Assembly: GCF_000964085.1 (NCBI RefSeq)
Contig: NZ_JZRB01000046.1
Span: forward strand, 1-64,000
DNA: 64,000 nt
DNA from: Luteibacter yeojuensis
Lineage (GTDB): Bacteria > Pseudomonadota > Gammaproteobacteria > Xanthomonadales > Rhodanobacteraceae
Direction of reading: 5' to 3'
Positions 27,592 through 36,724 of this stretch are shown piece after piece (the stretch's first letter is position 1; each line of letters begins with the position of its first letter). The translations under genes and the position numbers were made by a program. The notes beneath the pieces were generated by a model, which worked only from the letters and a program-made list of their open reading frames with translations, ran no database searches and was not told where the DNA came from.

Positions 27592-30429
27592 GTGAAGGGA
27601 CGGAATATCCTGCGCCAGCGCGACCTTGCACTGGCTGTCTGCGTCAGCCTTGGCCTTGCCGCATGCGGTGGCGGTGGTGGTGGCGGTGGTGTCAAGGGCG
27701 GTAACAGCGGCGGTGGCGCCGTGGTGGTTCCACCCACCAACCCCACCCAGCCCACGCAGCCCACGCAGCCGAGCACCCCGCAGCCGCCGCTCGATGCGCA
27801 GCTCTCCCTCACCAATGCCACGGCCGCCCAGAAGCTCGGCTTCAACGGGCAGGGCGAGACCATCGGTGTCATCGACACCGGCGTCACCCACGCGCACCCG
27901 GCGTTGTCCGGCCGCGTCACCGCCAACCTGAATTACGTCGACCCGTCGGTGAACAACCTCAACGTCGATGATGTGGTCGGCCACGGCACCGCGGTGGCCG
28001 AGATCGCCGCCGGCCGCCCGTTTGGCAGCTTCGCGGGCGGCGTGGCGCCGTCGGCGAACATCGTTTCGGCGCGCATCATCTCCGACAAAGCCCCCACCGA
28101 CGATGGCTCGGGCCAGGGCAACAAGGCCACCACGGCCGATCCGCTCGGTACCATCAACGCCGACGTGGCCGCGCGCGGCGCCACCATTTTCAATAACTCC
28201 TGGGGCGGCATCTATTGGGATGCCACGGACGCGGCTGCCAACAAGAGCTTCCACGACGCCTACGCGTCGCTGACGGCGAACGGCTCGCATCTCTTCGTGT
28301 TCGCCGCGGGCAACGACGGGCGGGCCGATCCCTCCGATATCGCCGCGCTACCCGCGCGCTCGCCTGATGTGGAGCAGGGGTGGCTGACGGTCGTCGCCCT
28401 CGACAGCAACAACCCGACGCAGATTGCCTCGTACTCGAACCGTTGCGGCATCGCCAAGAACTACTGCCTCGCCGCGCCAGGCGACGTGGTGGTCGCCTCG
28501 GCAGCCACCACCAGCACCGCCAACGCCACGTACCAGATCTGGGAAGGCACCTCGCTGGCCGCGCCCCAGGTTTCGGGCGCCGCGGCCGTCGTGCACAGCG
28601 CGTTCCCGTCCTTCGATTACAACGCGGTGCGCCAGATCATCCTGGGCACGGCGGATGACCTGGGCGACCCGGGCCCGGACGCCATTTACGGCTACGGCCG
28701 CCTCAACGTCGGCCGCGCCGTCATGGGGCCGTCGCGTTTCGACTGGGGCGACTTCAACGCCAACGTGGCCGGTAGCGCGTACACCTTCAGCAATGACATC
28801 GCCGGTGCGGGTGGCCTGCAGGTCACGGGCGCGGGCAAGCTGACGCTCACTGGCAACAACAGCTACACGGGCGTGACGAGCGTGATGTCGGGCGCCACGC
28901 TTACCGCCGTCCACGCCATCCCCGGTGCGCTGAACGTGGTCAATGGCGCCACCGCCGTCGTCAACGGCGACGTGGGTGGCCCGCTTGTCAGCGGCGGCAC
29001 GATCACCACGGGCGCCACATCGGTGCACGTGGGCGGTGACTACACGATGCTCGGTACGGGGCGCTTGTCGCAGCTGCTTGGCGCACCGCTGGTCGTGTCG
29101 GGCACCGCACGCCTCGCCGGCGATTTCTACGTGGCGGGCGCCGTGCCGAACTATACGAAGACGGCGCACCAGCAAGTGGTTACGGCCAGTAGCGTGCAGG
29201 GCACTTTCGGTACCACCACCCTTGGTAATGGTGTGTTCCTCACCTCCACGCTGCAGTACGCACCGACCGAGGTGTGGCTCGATACCACCTCGCTCAGCAT
29301 CTCGCAGGTGGCCGGCTCCACCATGGCCCAGTCGCAGGCGGCGGTGTCGTCCGCGCAGCGCGTGGACGGGGCGATGACGCAGATCAGCAACAGCCTGGCT
29401 CCGGGCGCCACCGCGGCCGGCAGCATCAACACCAATATGCTCATCGCCGCCGGCGGCATCCAGCAGGCGCAAACCACCGCCAGTGCACAGGCGTCGCTTG
29501 AATCGCTCTCGGGGCAGTTGTACGCGGCGGGCACGGCCGTGACGCTGGCCGGCATCGACGCCGGCAACGACGCGCTGATGCAGCACCTCGACGCCATGGG
29601 CAAGGGCGGGGCGTGGGTGCAGTCGCTCGATGCGCAAGGTGGCCTCAGCCGCGGCGGCTTCGGCAACGTGGGCTTCAACATCGGCGGCAGCATGGTCGGC
29701 AACGACGTGCGCCTCGGTAACAACGGGTTCGCGGGTCTCGCCGTGGCGCAGATGCGCAGTGATGGCCAGCTGTCGGGCAACTACGACCGCCAGCGCAACC
29801 GCGCGACGGAAGGTTCGCTTTACGCGGGCACGCAGGGCGCGAACTGGTACGGCGTGGGCCGCTTCGGCTTCGGCAGCTACCGCGGCGATACGCAGCGCCT
29901 GCTGCGCTTCGGCGATGCCGGTGCCTCGTTCAGCGGCGCTGATTACAGTGGCCGCTACAACGTGGCCTATGGCGAGGTCGGCTACCGCACGCACCTGGGT
30001 GCGTTCGATTTCACGCCGTATGCCGACGTGCAGTACGCGAGCGTCCGTCGTGATGGCTTCTCGGAATCGGGCGGCGACGGCTTTGGCCTTGCGGCCGACG
30101 GCCACACCACCTCGCGCTGGCAGGCCGGTCTTGGCATGCGTGCCGGCAGCTCGTGGCTCACGTCGTACGGCAAGTTCCGCCTCGACATGAAGCTGGGCTG
30201 GCAGAACGCGTTCGCCACGCGCGGTGAAGTGTTCTCGGCGCGCTACACGGGCCTGGCCCAGTGGGCACCGGTGAACGGCATCGGCCTGTCGCGTCGCGCC
30301 GCCACGTTCGGCCTCAACGCCGGCATGGACATCGGCTCGCGCACGCAGCTGGCGTTCGGCGTCGACCAGCGCTTCGCCGACCGCGACCATTCGCGGCAGG
30401 CGACGGCTAGCGTCAGGGTGGCCTGGTAA
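27592..30429 (+). CDS. autotransporter subtilase with lipoprotein signal
   Basis: A 945-residue type Va autotransporter with a subtilisin (S8) passenger. The likely start is GTG 27592. A signal sequence ends in a lipobox (SLGLAACG), followed by a Gly run and a Pro/Thr linker (about 30-65). The catalytic triad is intact: Asp95 (GVIDTGV), His131 (GHGTAVAE) and Ser321 (GTSLAAPQ). Then a beta-helix-like stalk with a PATR-type LTLTGNNSYTGVTSV repeat (about 405-435) and a C-terminal beta-barrel (about 690-945) ending in Trp. SphB1 and NalP, proteases that mature other surface proteins, have the same lipoprotein-subtilase-barrel plan; similar function is inference. The Gly region is encoded by 12-bp tandem repeats, so length changes would stay in frame. 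Confidence 0.9.
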   Translation: MKGRNILRQRDLALAVCVSLGLAACGGGGGGGGVKGGNSGGGAVVVPPTNPTQPTQPTQPSTPQPPLDAQLSLTNATAAQKLGFNGQGETIGVIDTGVTHAHPALSGRVTANLNYVDPSVNNLNVDDVVGHGTAVAEIAAGRPFGSFAGGVAPSANIVSARIISDKAPTDDGSGQGNKATTADPLGTINADVAARGATIFNNSWGGIYWDATDAAANKSFHDAYASLTANGSHLFVFAAGNDGRADPSDIAALPARSPDVEQGWLTVVALDSNNPTQIASYSNRCGIAKNYCLAAPGDVVVASAATTSTANATYQIWEGTSLAAPQVSGAAAVVHSAFPSFDYNAVRQIILGTADDLGDPGPDAIYGYGRLNVGRAVMGPSRFDWGDFNANVAGSAYTFSNDIAGAGGLQVTGAGKLTLTGNNSYTGVTSVMSGATLTAVHAIPGALNVVNGATAVVNGDVGGPLVSGGTITTGATSVHVGGDYTMLGTGRLSQLLGAPLVVSGTARLAGDFYVAGAVPNYTKTAHQQVVTASSVQGTFGTTTLGNGVFLTSTLQYAPTEVWLDTTSLSISQVAGSTMAQSQAAVSSAQRVDGAMTQISNSLAPGATAAGSINTNMLIAAGGIQQAQTTASAQASLESLSGQLYAAGTAVTLAGIDAGNDALMQHLDAMGKGGAWVQSLDAQGGLSRGGFGNVGFNIGGSMVGNDVRLGNNGFAGLAVAQMRSDGQLSGNYDRQRNRATEGSLYAGTQGANWYGVGRFGFGSYRGDTQRLLRFGDAGASFSGADYSGRYNVAYGEVGYRTHLGAFDFTPYADVQYASVRRDGFSESGGDGFGLAADGHTTSRWQAGLGMRAGSSWLTSYGKFRLDMKLGWQNAFATRGEVFSARYTGLAQWAPVNGIGLSRRAATFGLNAGMDIGSRTQLAFGVDQRFADRDHSRQATASVRVAW

Positions 30430-30440
30430 CCCGCCTGCAC

Positions 30441-30509
30441 TGTAGGAGCCCACACCCGTGGGCGACAGCTCTTCGCGAAAAGCTGTCGCCCACGGGGTGG
30501 GCTCCTACA
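30441..30509. repeat. REP family B inverted doublet (GTAG type)
   Basis: The left arm GTAGGAGCCCACACCCGTGG-GCGACAGC and the right arm GCTGTCGCCCACGGGGTGGG-CTCCTAC form a long hairpin with a short CTTCGCGAA-type loop. It lies between the convergent autotransporter and isovaleryl-CoA dehydrogenase genes and may serve as a two-way terminator. Confidence 0.9.
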
Positions 30510-30524
30510 ACAGGCAGCAACTGC

Positions 30525-31682
30525 TCAGGACTTGCCGTGGAACAGCTCGCGGCCGATGAGCATGCGGCGGATCTCGTTGGTGCCGGCGCCGATCTCGTAG
30601 AGCTTGGCGTCGCGCAACAGGCGGCCCGCCGGGAACTCGTTGATATAGCCGTTGCCGCCGAGCGACTGGATGGCTTCAAGGGCCACCTGCACCGCGTTCG
30701 TCGAGGCATTGAGCAGGCACGCGGCCGGGTCGATGCGCGACTTCACGCCGTTGTCGAACTGCTGGGCCACCATGTACGCAAAGCCACGCGACGACTGCAG
30801 CGCGGTGTACATGTCGGCCACCTTGCCCTGCATGAGGCCAAAGGTGCCGATGGGCGCGTTGAACTGCTTGCGCTCGCGCACGTAGGGCAGCACCAGGTCC
30901 ACCGCGGCCTGCATGATGCCGATGGGGCCGCCCGAGAGCACCAGGCGCTCGGTGTCGAGGCCGCTCATGAGCACGCGCACGCCTTCGTTCACTTCGCCGA
31001 CGATGTTTTCTTCCGGGATTTCGCAGTTATCGAACACCAGCTCGCAGGTGTTCGAACCACGCATGCCGAGCTTGTCGAGCTTCTGCGCGGTGCTGAAACC
31101 GGGCATGCCCTTTTCGACGATGAAGGCGGTCATGCAGCGGCTGCCCGCGGCGCGGGGCGCGGTGCGCATGTAGACCAGCAGCACGTTGGCATCGGGCCCG
31201 TTGGTGATCCACATCTTGGAGCCATTGGCGACCCACTTGCCGTCGACCAGCTCGGCCCGGCAGTTCATCGAGCCGACCACGTCGGAGCCGGCGCCCGGCT
31301 CGCTCATGGCGAGCGCGCCCACCCATTCGCCGCTGGCGAGCTTGGGAAGATATTTGCGGCGCTGCTCGTCGGTGCCGTTGTGGTAGATGTTCTGCACGCA
31401 CAGGTTCGAGTGGGCGCCATACGAGAGGCCCACCGATGCCGAGGCGCGGGAGATTTCCTCCATGGCCACCATGTGGGCGAGGAAGCCCAGGTCGGAGCCC
31501 CCGTACTCGCCGGGGATGGTGATGCCGAGCAGGCCCATCTCGCCGAACTTGGCCCACAGATCGTCCGGGAACACGTTTTCACGGTCGATCCGGTCGGCGC
31601 GTGGTGCGATTTCTTTCTCGGCGAACGCGCGGACGGTTTCGCGCAGCAGGTCGAGGTCTTCGCCAAGGGAAAACGGACGCAT
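30525..31682 (-). CDS. isovaleryl-CoA dehydrogenase
   Basis: A 385-residue acyl-CoA dehydrogenase of the isovaleryl-CoA type, oxidising isovaleryl-CoA to 3-methylcrotonyl-CoA in leucine catabolism. [11 protein letters not shown]-like ([15 protein letters not shown]), [19 protein letters not shown] and [13 protein letters not shown] match the IVD subfamily. The catalytic glutamate is in the [12 protein letters not shown] loop, the displaced position that distinguishes IVD from most relatives. The ATG at 31682 has GGAG eight bases upstream and was preferred over a GTG three codons earlier. MCC-beta, the next enzyme, is 5 kb away on the same strand but is not in the same operon. Confidence 0.93.
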   Translation of the reverse strand: MRPFSLGEDLDLLRETVRAFAEKEIAPRADRIDRENVFPDDLWAKFGEMGLLGITIPGEYGGSDLGFLAHMVAMEEISRASASVGLSYGAHSNLCVQNIYHNGTDEQRRKYLPKLASGEWVGALAMSEPGAGSDVVGSMNCRAELVDGKWVANGSKMWITNGPDANVLLVYMRTAPRAAGSRCMTAFIVEKGMPGFSTAQKLDKLGMRGSNTCELVFDNCEIPEENIVGEVNEGVRVLMSGLDTERLVLSGGPIGIMQAAVDLVLPYVRERKQFNAPIGTFGLMQGKVADMYTALQSSRGFAYMVAQQFDNGVKSRIDPAACLLNASTNAVQVALEAIQSLGGNGYINEFPAGRLLRDAKLYEIGAGTNEIRRMLIGRELFHGKS

Positions 31683-31765
31683 GGGTACCACTCCGGGGAA
31701 AAAGGCGGGGAAAACCCCGCCATGCTAGCGGTTTGGCGCCATGGAGCCACGGCGCGACGCAGCAA

Positions 31766-33862
31766 TCAGCCTCGCACCATGGCCGCGATGCGGTCGTGTA
31801 CGCGGTCCAGCAGCAGGCACTGCCGTTCGACGAGGCGCAGGCCCTCGCTGCCGGCCAGGGGCCCGGCCGCGGGCCCCTCTGTGGCGCGCGGCGGCGCTGG
31901 CGTGCCCGCGCGCAGGTGCTCCGCGAGGGCGTCGAACCCCAGGATGACGCGGTGCGCGGCCGTATCCACCGCGGCTGCCTCGCTGGCGGCCAGCGCCCGG
32001 CGGTGCGTGCCCAGCGTGGAGAGATGCGACAGGGCAGCCTGCAGCGCCGTCAGCAAGCGCAGCGCGCGCTCGCCGTGGGCAGGGTGGTGGCCCGGCTCGC
32101 CCATCAGTTCGGCCACGTTGCCGGCAACCACGGCGTGGGCGGCGTGGGCATCGCGGCGCGCTACGCGGTAAGGCAGGTCGTCCACCCGGCCGTTGGCATA
32201 CTGCGTGGCGATCTGCTGAAGGTACCGGCCGTACGCCAGCAAGGCATCGGCAACCAGGTCGTCAAGGCGGCGCACGCGCCAGTCCGGCAGCACGTAGCGG
32301 ATGGCCACGGCCGCCACGAGCGCGCCCGCCACGGTATCGAGCAGGCGTGGCCCGATCGCGTCGTAACCGGCGCCCACGCGGTCGAAGCAGAGCAGGACGA
32401 ACAACGTGATGACGCCCGTGGCCAGTGCATAGCGGCGCAGGCGGAACGCGAAGAAGCCCGCGCCCGCGGCGACAAGCACGGGCAGCCGCCAGTTGCCGCC
32501 GGGTAACGCGCGCAGCAGCGCCCACCCCACGAGCAGGCCAGCCGTGGTGCCCACGATGCGCTGGATGAAGCGCCGCCGCGTGGCGCCGTAACCGGGCTGG
32601 CAGACGAACAGCGTGGTCATGAGGATCCAGTAGCCGTGTTGCGGGTGCAGTGCCTGCATCAGCAGGTAGCCCGCCAGCATGCCTATGGACAACCGCACGG
32701 CGTGGCGAAAGTGCATGGAACGGCGGTTGAGGCGCAGCCGCACGCGGCGCAGGGCATCCCCCAGCGACGATGGTTCGTTGCCCTGCAGGGCGATATCGGT
32801 ATCGCCGCGCAGGCTGCCCTCGTCCTCGATCAGCGCCTGCAGGCTTTCCATGTTCCGCAGCAACGCGGCCAGCGCATCGTCGAGGGCATCGTCGGCGGGG
32901 TGCGTCCGCTGGTGGAACGCCAGCGCATCGCGCAGGTCTTCCAGTGCCGCGCGGGGCAGCGCGATGGAGCGCAGGGGCGCCACGCGGCGGATCGCATCGG
33001 CGCGCTCGCGGCAGGCCAGCGCCTGCAGGCGCAACAAGCGACCGAAGCGGAACATGAGGTCGCTGTGGTACAGCGCGCCGGCCAGTTCGTCGTAGGGGTA
33101 GTGCGACGACGTGATGCGCTCGTGGATATCCTGCGCCACGAAGAACATGGCCAGGCGCGACGCGGCCCTGCCGCGCGGCTGGCGGCGGCCGATGCGATCG
33201 ATGAGGGCCACGCGCGCCTCCGTAAGCGCCTGCACGGTGGCCTGGTTGCGCCGGGACACCGCCAGTGCGAGCGCATCGTGGTCGAGGCCGCGCACGGGTT
33301 CGAACTGCGCCGCCTTCGCTTCGATCAGCGTGGCGAGTGATTCGAAAAGGCGCGCCAGCGCATGCCGCACCGCCCGCTGCGGCGCCATCGCGCTCCACAG
33401 CAACGACAGCAGGCCGTACCACGCGGCGCCGGCGAGCAGCGCCCAGGTGCTTTCCGCCCCACGGCCGCCGGGCGCGTCCGACGCGATCATCGTGTACACC
33501 GCGAGGATGAGCGTGGCCGTGGCGATGGTGGCGTAGCGGCCGCTGGCCGCGCCCAGCATCACGAGGAGGAAGGTGCCCAGGCCCAGCAAGGGGGCAAAGG
33601 CCAGTGGCGTGCCGATCGCCGCCTTCACGGCCGTGGCGGCGAGGCCGAAGCAGGCCAGGGTGACCACGAGGCCACGCAGGCGGCCGCGCCAGGCATCGTC
33701 GGTTTCCGCGAGCGCGCAGGCGATGGCGCCGAGCAGCGCGGGGACGATGGCGGCCGGCGGCCCGCGCAACGTGCACCACGCCGTGATGCCAGCCAGCGCC
33801 AGGAAGACGCGCAGCACATCGGCGAAGCGGTCGGATTCGGCGAGGTGGCGGAGGCTGGGCAT
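31766..33862 (-). CDS. FUSC family inner-membrane transporter (YccS/AaeB-like)
   Basis: A 698-residue membrane protein with two sets of about five to six helices (roughly 15-160 and 385-520), each followed by a helical cytoplasmic region, as in FUSC-domain proteins (YccS, AaeB). The second set holds the conserved HPQHGYWILMTTLFVCQPGYGATRRR-type segment, including Q-PGYGATR and R-RIVGTTAG. AaeB exports aromatic carboxylic acids. The gene starts only 17 bases after the ketoreductase stop of the aryl-polyene operon, so it may be its last gene and handle aryl-acid precursors; that link is inference from spacing. Confidence 0.88.
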   Translation of the reverse strand: MPSLRHLAESDRFADVLRVFLALAGITAWCTLRGPPAAIVPALLGAIACALAETDDAWRGRLRGLVVTLACFGLAATAVKAAIGTPLAFAPLLGLGTFLLVMLGAASGRYATIATATLILAVYTMIASDAPGGRGAESTWALLAGAAWYGLLSLLWSAMAPQRAVRHALARLFESLATLIEAKAAQFEPVRGLDHDALALAVSRRNQATVQALTEARVALIDRIGRRQPRGRAASRLAMFFVAQDIHERITSSHYPYDELAGALYHSDLMFRFGRLLRLQALACRERADAIRRVAPLRSIALPRAALEDLRDALAFHQRTHPADDALDDALAALLRNMESLQALIEDEGSLRGDTDIALQGNEPSSLGDALRRVRLRLNRRSMHFRHAVRLSIGMLAGYLLMQALHPQHGYWILMTTLFVCQPGYGATRRRFIQRIVGTTAGLLVGWALLRALPGGNWRLPVLVAAGAGFFAFRLRRYALATGVITLFVLLCFDRVGAGYDAIGPRLLDTVAGALVAAVAIRYVLPDWRVRRLDDLVADALLAYGRYLQQIATQYANGRVDDLPYRVARRDAHAAHAVVAGNVAELMGEPGHHPAHGERALRLLTALQAALSHLSTLGTHRRALAASEAAAVDTAAHRVILGFDALAEHLRAGTPAPPRATEGPAAGPLAGSEGLRLVERQCLLLDRVHDRIAAMVRG

Positions 33863-33879
33863 GGGGCTAGGTTAACCCC

Positions 33880-34608
33880 TCAGCAGAGCCCGCCATTCAC
33901 CGCGAGCACCTGGCGGGTGATGTACCCGGCATCGGGGCTGACCAGGAAGCGGACGGCGGCGGCCACTTCCTCGGGCGTGCCGCTGCGTTCCATGGGGATC
34001 ACCTTCAGGATCTGCTCCACCGGCACCTCCGGCTCGAGCATGTCGGTGTCGATGAGCCCAGGCGCCACGCAGTTCACGGTGATCTTGCGCTTGGCCAGCT
34101 CCACCGCCAGGGCCTTCGCCGCGCCGATGACGCCAGCTTTCGATGCGCTGTAGTTCACCTGGCCGCGGTTGCCGATGATGCCCGAGACCGAGGTGATGCA
34201 GACGATGCGGCCGGCGGCGCGGCGGCGGATCATGGGCATGACCAGCGGATGCAGCACGTTGTAGAAGCCGTCGAGGTTGGTGCGAAGCACCTGATCCCAG
34301 TCGTCGGCGGTGAGGCCCGGGAACGCGCCGTCGCGCGTCAGGCCCGCATTGCATACCACCCCGTAATACGCACCATGCGCCGCCACGTCGGCTTCGAGCG
34401 CGGCGGCGGTGGCGGCGCGGTCGGCCACGTCGAACTGCAACACGCGGGCGCCGCGGCCCTTTGCTTCGATCTCGGCCTGCACGGCTTCGGCTTCGTCGCG
34501 GCGCGAGCGGCAATGCACCACCAGGTCGTAGCCGGCATCGGCCAGGGCCAGCGCGATGGCGCGGCCGATGCCGCGGCTGGAGCCGGTGACGAGGATCGTT
34601 TCAGTCAT
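33880..34608 (-). CDS. 3-oxoacyl-ACP reductase of the aryl-polyene cluster (ApeQ/FabG-like)
   Basis: A 242-residue short-chain dehydrogenase. The NADPH motif is VTGSSRGIGRAIA, the catalytic Ser-Tyr-Lys set is in SVSGIIGNRGQVNYSASKAG, and the FabG-type end is TRQVLAVNGGLC. It would reduce the beta-keto group during chain extension of the polyene. The start overlaps the stop of the dehydratase gene by eight bases, and a FUSC transporter gene follows closely. Within the operon it corresponds to ApeQ of characterised aryl-polyene clusters. Confidence 0.9.
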   Translation of the reverse strand: MTETILVTGSSRGIGRAIALALADAGYDLVVHCRSRRDEAEAVQAEIEAKGRGARVLQFDVADRAATAAALEADVAAHGAYYGVVCNAGLTRDGAFPGLTADDWDQVLRTNLDGFYNVLHPLVMPMIRRRAAGRIVCITSVSGIIGNRGQVNYSASKAGVIGAAKALAVELAKRKITVNCVAPGLIDTDMLEPEVPVEQILKVIPMERSGTPEEVAAAVRFLVSPDAGYITRQVLAVNGGLC

Positions 34609-35080
34609 GGGTGGGTCCGGTGGGATCGAGGCTGTTGCGTGGGTCGAGGAAGGGGCCCGGGTCGGGCGGGCTGAACACGGTCAGGCGTGCGTCGGCCTGC
34701 ACGGCATCGCCAATGACGATGCGGCAGGCGAACGAGGCCATGCCGTCGTCATCGTGGAACGTGCGCGTGGCTTCGACGCGCAGCAGCGCGCCCACCGGGA
34801 ACAGGTCGGTATTCGATCGATAGGCCCGCGTGCCGAGCAGGAATCCCGGGCGGATGGCGCCACCGGCCGCCAGCACCTGGCACCCGTTCCATGCGGCGAT
34901 GGCCTGGGCCATCAGTTCGATGCCAGCCCAGGAGGGCAGGCCATCGGCGGTCACTTCCAGGCCGCCGCGGCGCACGGTGCGCTCGCAGGTGATGTGCTCC
35001 GCATCCCAGGCAAGCACGCGGTCCAGCCACACCATGCGGCCCGCGTGGGGCAGCAGCTGCTCGATGGGCCACTGGCTCAT
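34601..35080 (-). CDS. hotdog-fold 3-hydroxyacyl-ACP dehydratase (ApeP-like)
   Basis: A 159-residue protein with the single-hotdog layout of aryl-polyene dehydratases. It opens WPIEQLLPHAGRMVWLDRVL and has SWAGIELMAQAIAAWNG, which contains the helix with the conserved glutamate. It would dehydrate the 3-hydroxyacyl-ACP formed by the ketoreductase. A second dehydratase domain of the cluster is in the fusion gene at 35.5-36.7 kb; characterised clusters likewise carry two (ApeP and ApeI). The ATG overlaps the thioesterase stop (ATGA). Overlap with the ketoreductase start indicates translational coupling. Confidence 0.85.
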   Translation of the reverse strand: MSQWPIEQLLPHAGRMVWLDRVLAWDAEHITCERTVRRGGLEVTADGLPSWAGIELMAQAIAAWNGCQVLAAGGAIRPGFLLGTRAYRSNTDLFPVGALLRVEATRTFHDDDGMASFACRIVIGDAVQADARLTVFSPPDPGPFLDPRNSLDPTGPTHD

Positions 35081-35520
35081 GGTTCGCCGCTGGCGCGCGC
35101 GAGGCGGCGCTCCACGTCGTGGATGAAGACGGAAGGCGACACGAGTTGCATCTCGCCATCGGCGAGGCGCACGGCCACCTGGATGGTACTGGCGCGGGTG
35201 AGCCGTTCGCCGCTGGCGGCGTCGCTCACGGTGTAATGGATCTTCAGGCGGTTTTCCCACTCCACCAGCTCGGCGCGCACGCGCAGGGCCTGGCCGAACC
35301 GGGCCGCGCGCACGTAGCGCAGCTGCAGGTCGATGATGGGCCAGGCGAAGCCGGTGGCCTTCATGCGCACGTAGTTGTGGCCGACATCGTCGAGCAGGGC
35401 GCAACGCGCCACCTCGAGGTATTTGACGTAATGCCCATGCCACACTACTTCGAGCGAATCGACGTCGAAGAAAGGCACGACCACGTCCATCTCGGCCGCA
35501 AGCACGCCCCTACCGCGCAT
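35077..35520 (-). CDS. acyl-CoA/ACP thioesterase, 4HBT family (ApeK-like)
   Basis: A 147-residue hotdog thioesterase. The signature VPFFDVDSLEVVWHGHYVKY with the following LEVARCALLDD is the active-site region of 4-hydroxybenzoyl-CoA-thioesterase-like enzymes, with Asp in FDVD as the catalytic position. In aryl-polyene clusters (ApeK) such an enzyme releases or proofreads acyl chains. The start overlaps the end of the upstream fusion gene by 11 bases and the stop overlaps the dehydratase start by 4, so all three are coupled. Confidence 0.87.
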   Translation of the reverse strand: MRGRGVLAAEMDVVVPFFDVDSLEVVWHGHYVKYLEVARCALLDDVGHNYVRMKATGFAWPIIDLQLRYVRAARFGQALRVRAELVEWENRLKIHYTVSDAASGERLTRASTIQVAVRLADGEMQLVSPSVFIHDVERRLARASGEP

Positions 35521-36724
35521 GGACCGTCCCCGCCACGGTGCCGACGCGCAGGTGCGCGGACGAACAGGCCTTGTCGCCGACGCGGTAGGCGAAATGCAGG
35601 CGGCCGCGCGTGGTGTCGTGGCGGAGCGAAAGCGCGACACGATCGCCGGGGCGCAGCAGGTGCTGGAACTTCAGCTGGTCCATGCCGTGGCAGGTCGTCG
35701 GCGTGCCGAAACGCGACGACGCGAACTCCAGCGCCCACGCGATCTGCAGCACGCCGGGCAGCACGGGGGCATTGGGGAAGTGGTCCGAAAAGCAGGCGAG
35801 GTCGAGCGGCAGTTCGAGCGAAAGCACGTGCGTGCCGCCCTCGGTGCGCTCGGCGCGCACCGCGGCGATGCGTGGCAGCGGCGCCTGGAGGAGCAGGTCG
35901 ATGCGGGCAGCCTCGGGCATCGTCTCGACGAAGCGCCACGCCAGCGGCGTGGCCAGCGCGTCATCGCCCGCCGCGTGCTGGCCGAGCTCGGCGGTGACGC
36001 CGGCGCGGCCATGCCGCTGCAGGGCCAGCCGGCCGGAGGCGGTGAGTGCCACGACCATGCCGGGCGCGTTCTTGCCAGCGTTGCCGCCGCGCGCATCCTC
36101 GACCCACGGGTGCGAGGCCAGGCGCGCCGCGGCGGCGTTCATGGGCGCATGGCGGATGCGGCGGCGCATGCGCTGCCGGCACAGCCATTCCACGGCGAAG
36201 AGCGTGCCGAGAGCGACGTAAGCCAGCACGCCGTTGTAGAAGGTCCACCAGCTCAGCGGGCCCCAGGCGGCAAGCAGGGCGGAGCAGGTGCCGTTGATGG
36301 CGAAGAACGCCACCCACACCCACGTCACCTTGCGCGTGTAGGGCACCGCGGCCTGGGGCAGGTCCGGCTCGATGAGGCGCGCGAAGCGCTCGATCATCGG
36401 CGGCCCGAACTTCAGGCTCAGCGCAAAGGCGGCGAACATCAATGCGCAGATGAGGCTCGGATACCAGCGCAGCAGGTGGTCATGGCCGCCGAACGCGAGG
36501 ACGGTGCAGTAGGCAAGCGTCACGGCCAGCATCCACTTGCCCCCGGGCTGGCGCACCAGTGCGGGTGCGCGCACCAGCCACAGGCTGCCGAGGATGAGGC
36601 CGAAGACCGGTGCCGACACGTGGTCGCTGCCGAAGTAGACGATGAACGGGTACAGCACGCCCACGACCACGAGCAGCAGGTTGGCCAGCTTGCGCGAGTT
36701 GGATGCCGCCGCGGGCGTGGTCAT
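35510..36724 (-). CDS. three-part fusion: COG4648 membrane protein, ligase C-terminal remnant, ApeI-like dehydratase
   Basis: A 404-residue composite. Residues 1 to about 190 form a complete polytopic membrane domain of the COG4648 type found in aryl-polyene clusters. Residues about 194-285 (NAAAARLASHPWVEDAR ... ATPLAWRFVETMPEAAR) resemble the C-terminal subdomain of the cluster's AMP-forming aryl-acid ligase, but the lysine expected in the P-x-x-x-x-GK segment is absent. Residues about 290-404 are a FabZ/ApeI-like hotdog dehydratase with CFSDHFPNAPVLPGVLQIAW. The large ATP-binding ligase domain is missing. This looks like a gene fusion after loss of the ligase body, although a stable lineage-specific fusion is equally possible. 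Both ends overlap neighbouring genes, so expression is coupled. Confidence 0.75.
   Translation of the reverse strand: MTTPAAASNSRKLANLLLVVVGVLYPFIVYFGSDHVSAPVFGLILGSLWLVRAPALVRQPGGKWMLAVTLAYCTVLAFGGHDHLLRWYPSLICALMFAAFALSLKFGPPMIERFARLIEPDLPQAAVPYTRKVTWVWVAFFAINGTCSALLAAWGPLSWWTFYNGVLAYVALGTLFAVEWLCRQRMRRRIRHAPMNAAAARLASHPWVEDARGGNAGKNAPGMVVALTASGRLALQRHGRAGVTAELGQHAAGDDALATPLAWRFVETMPEAARIDLLLQAPLPRIAAVRAERTEGGTHVLSLELPLDLACFSDHFPNAPVLPGVLQIAWALEFASSRFGTPTTCHGMDQLKFQHLLRPGDRVALSLRHDTTRGRLHFAYRVGDKACSSAHLRVGTVAGTVHAR

Noticed and set aside
28348-30453. Long minus-strand frame of 701 codons opposite the autotransporter
   Set aside because: It is a high-GC shadow: composition is His/Arg/Ala-rich with no family features, while the plus-strand frame has an intact protease triad and barrel.
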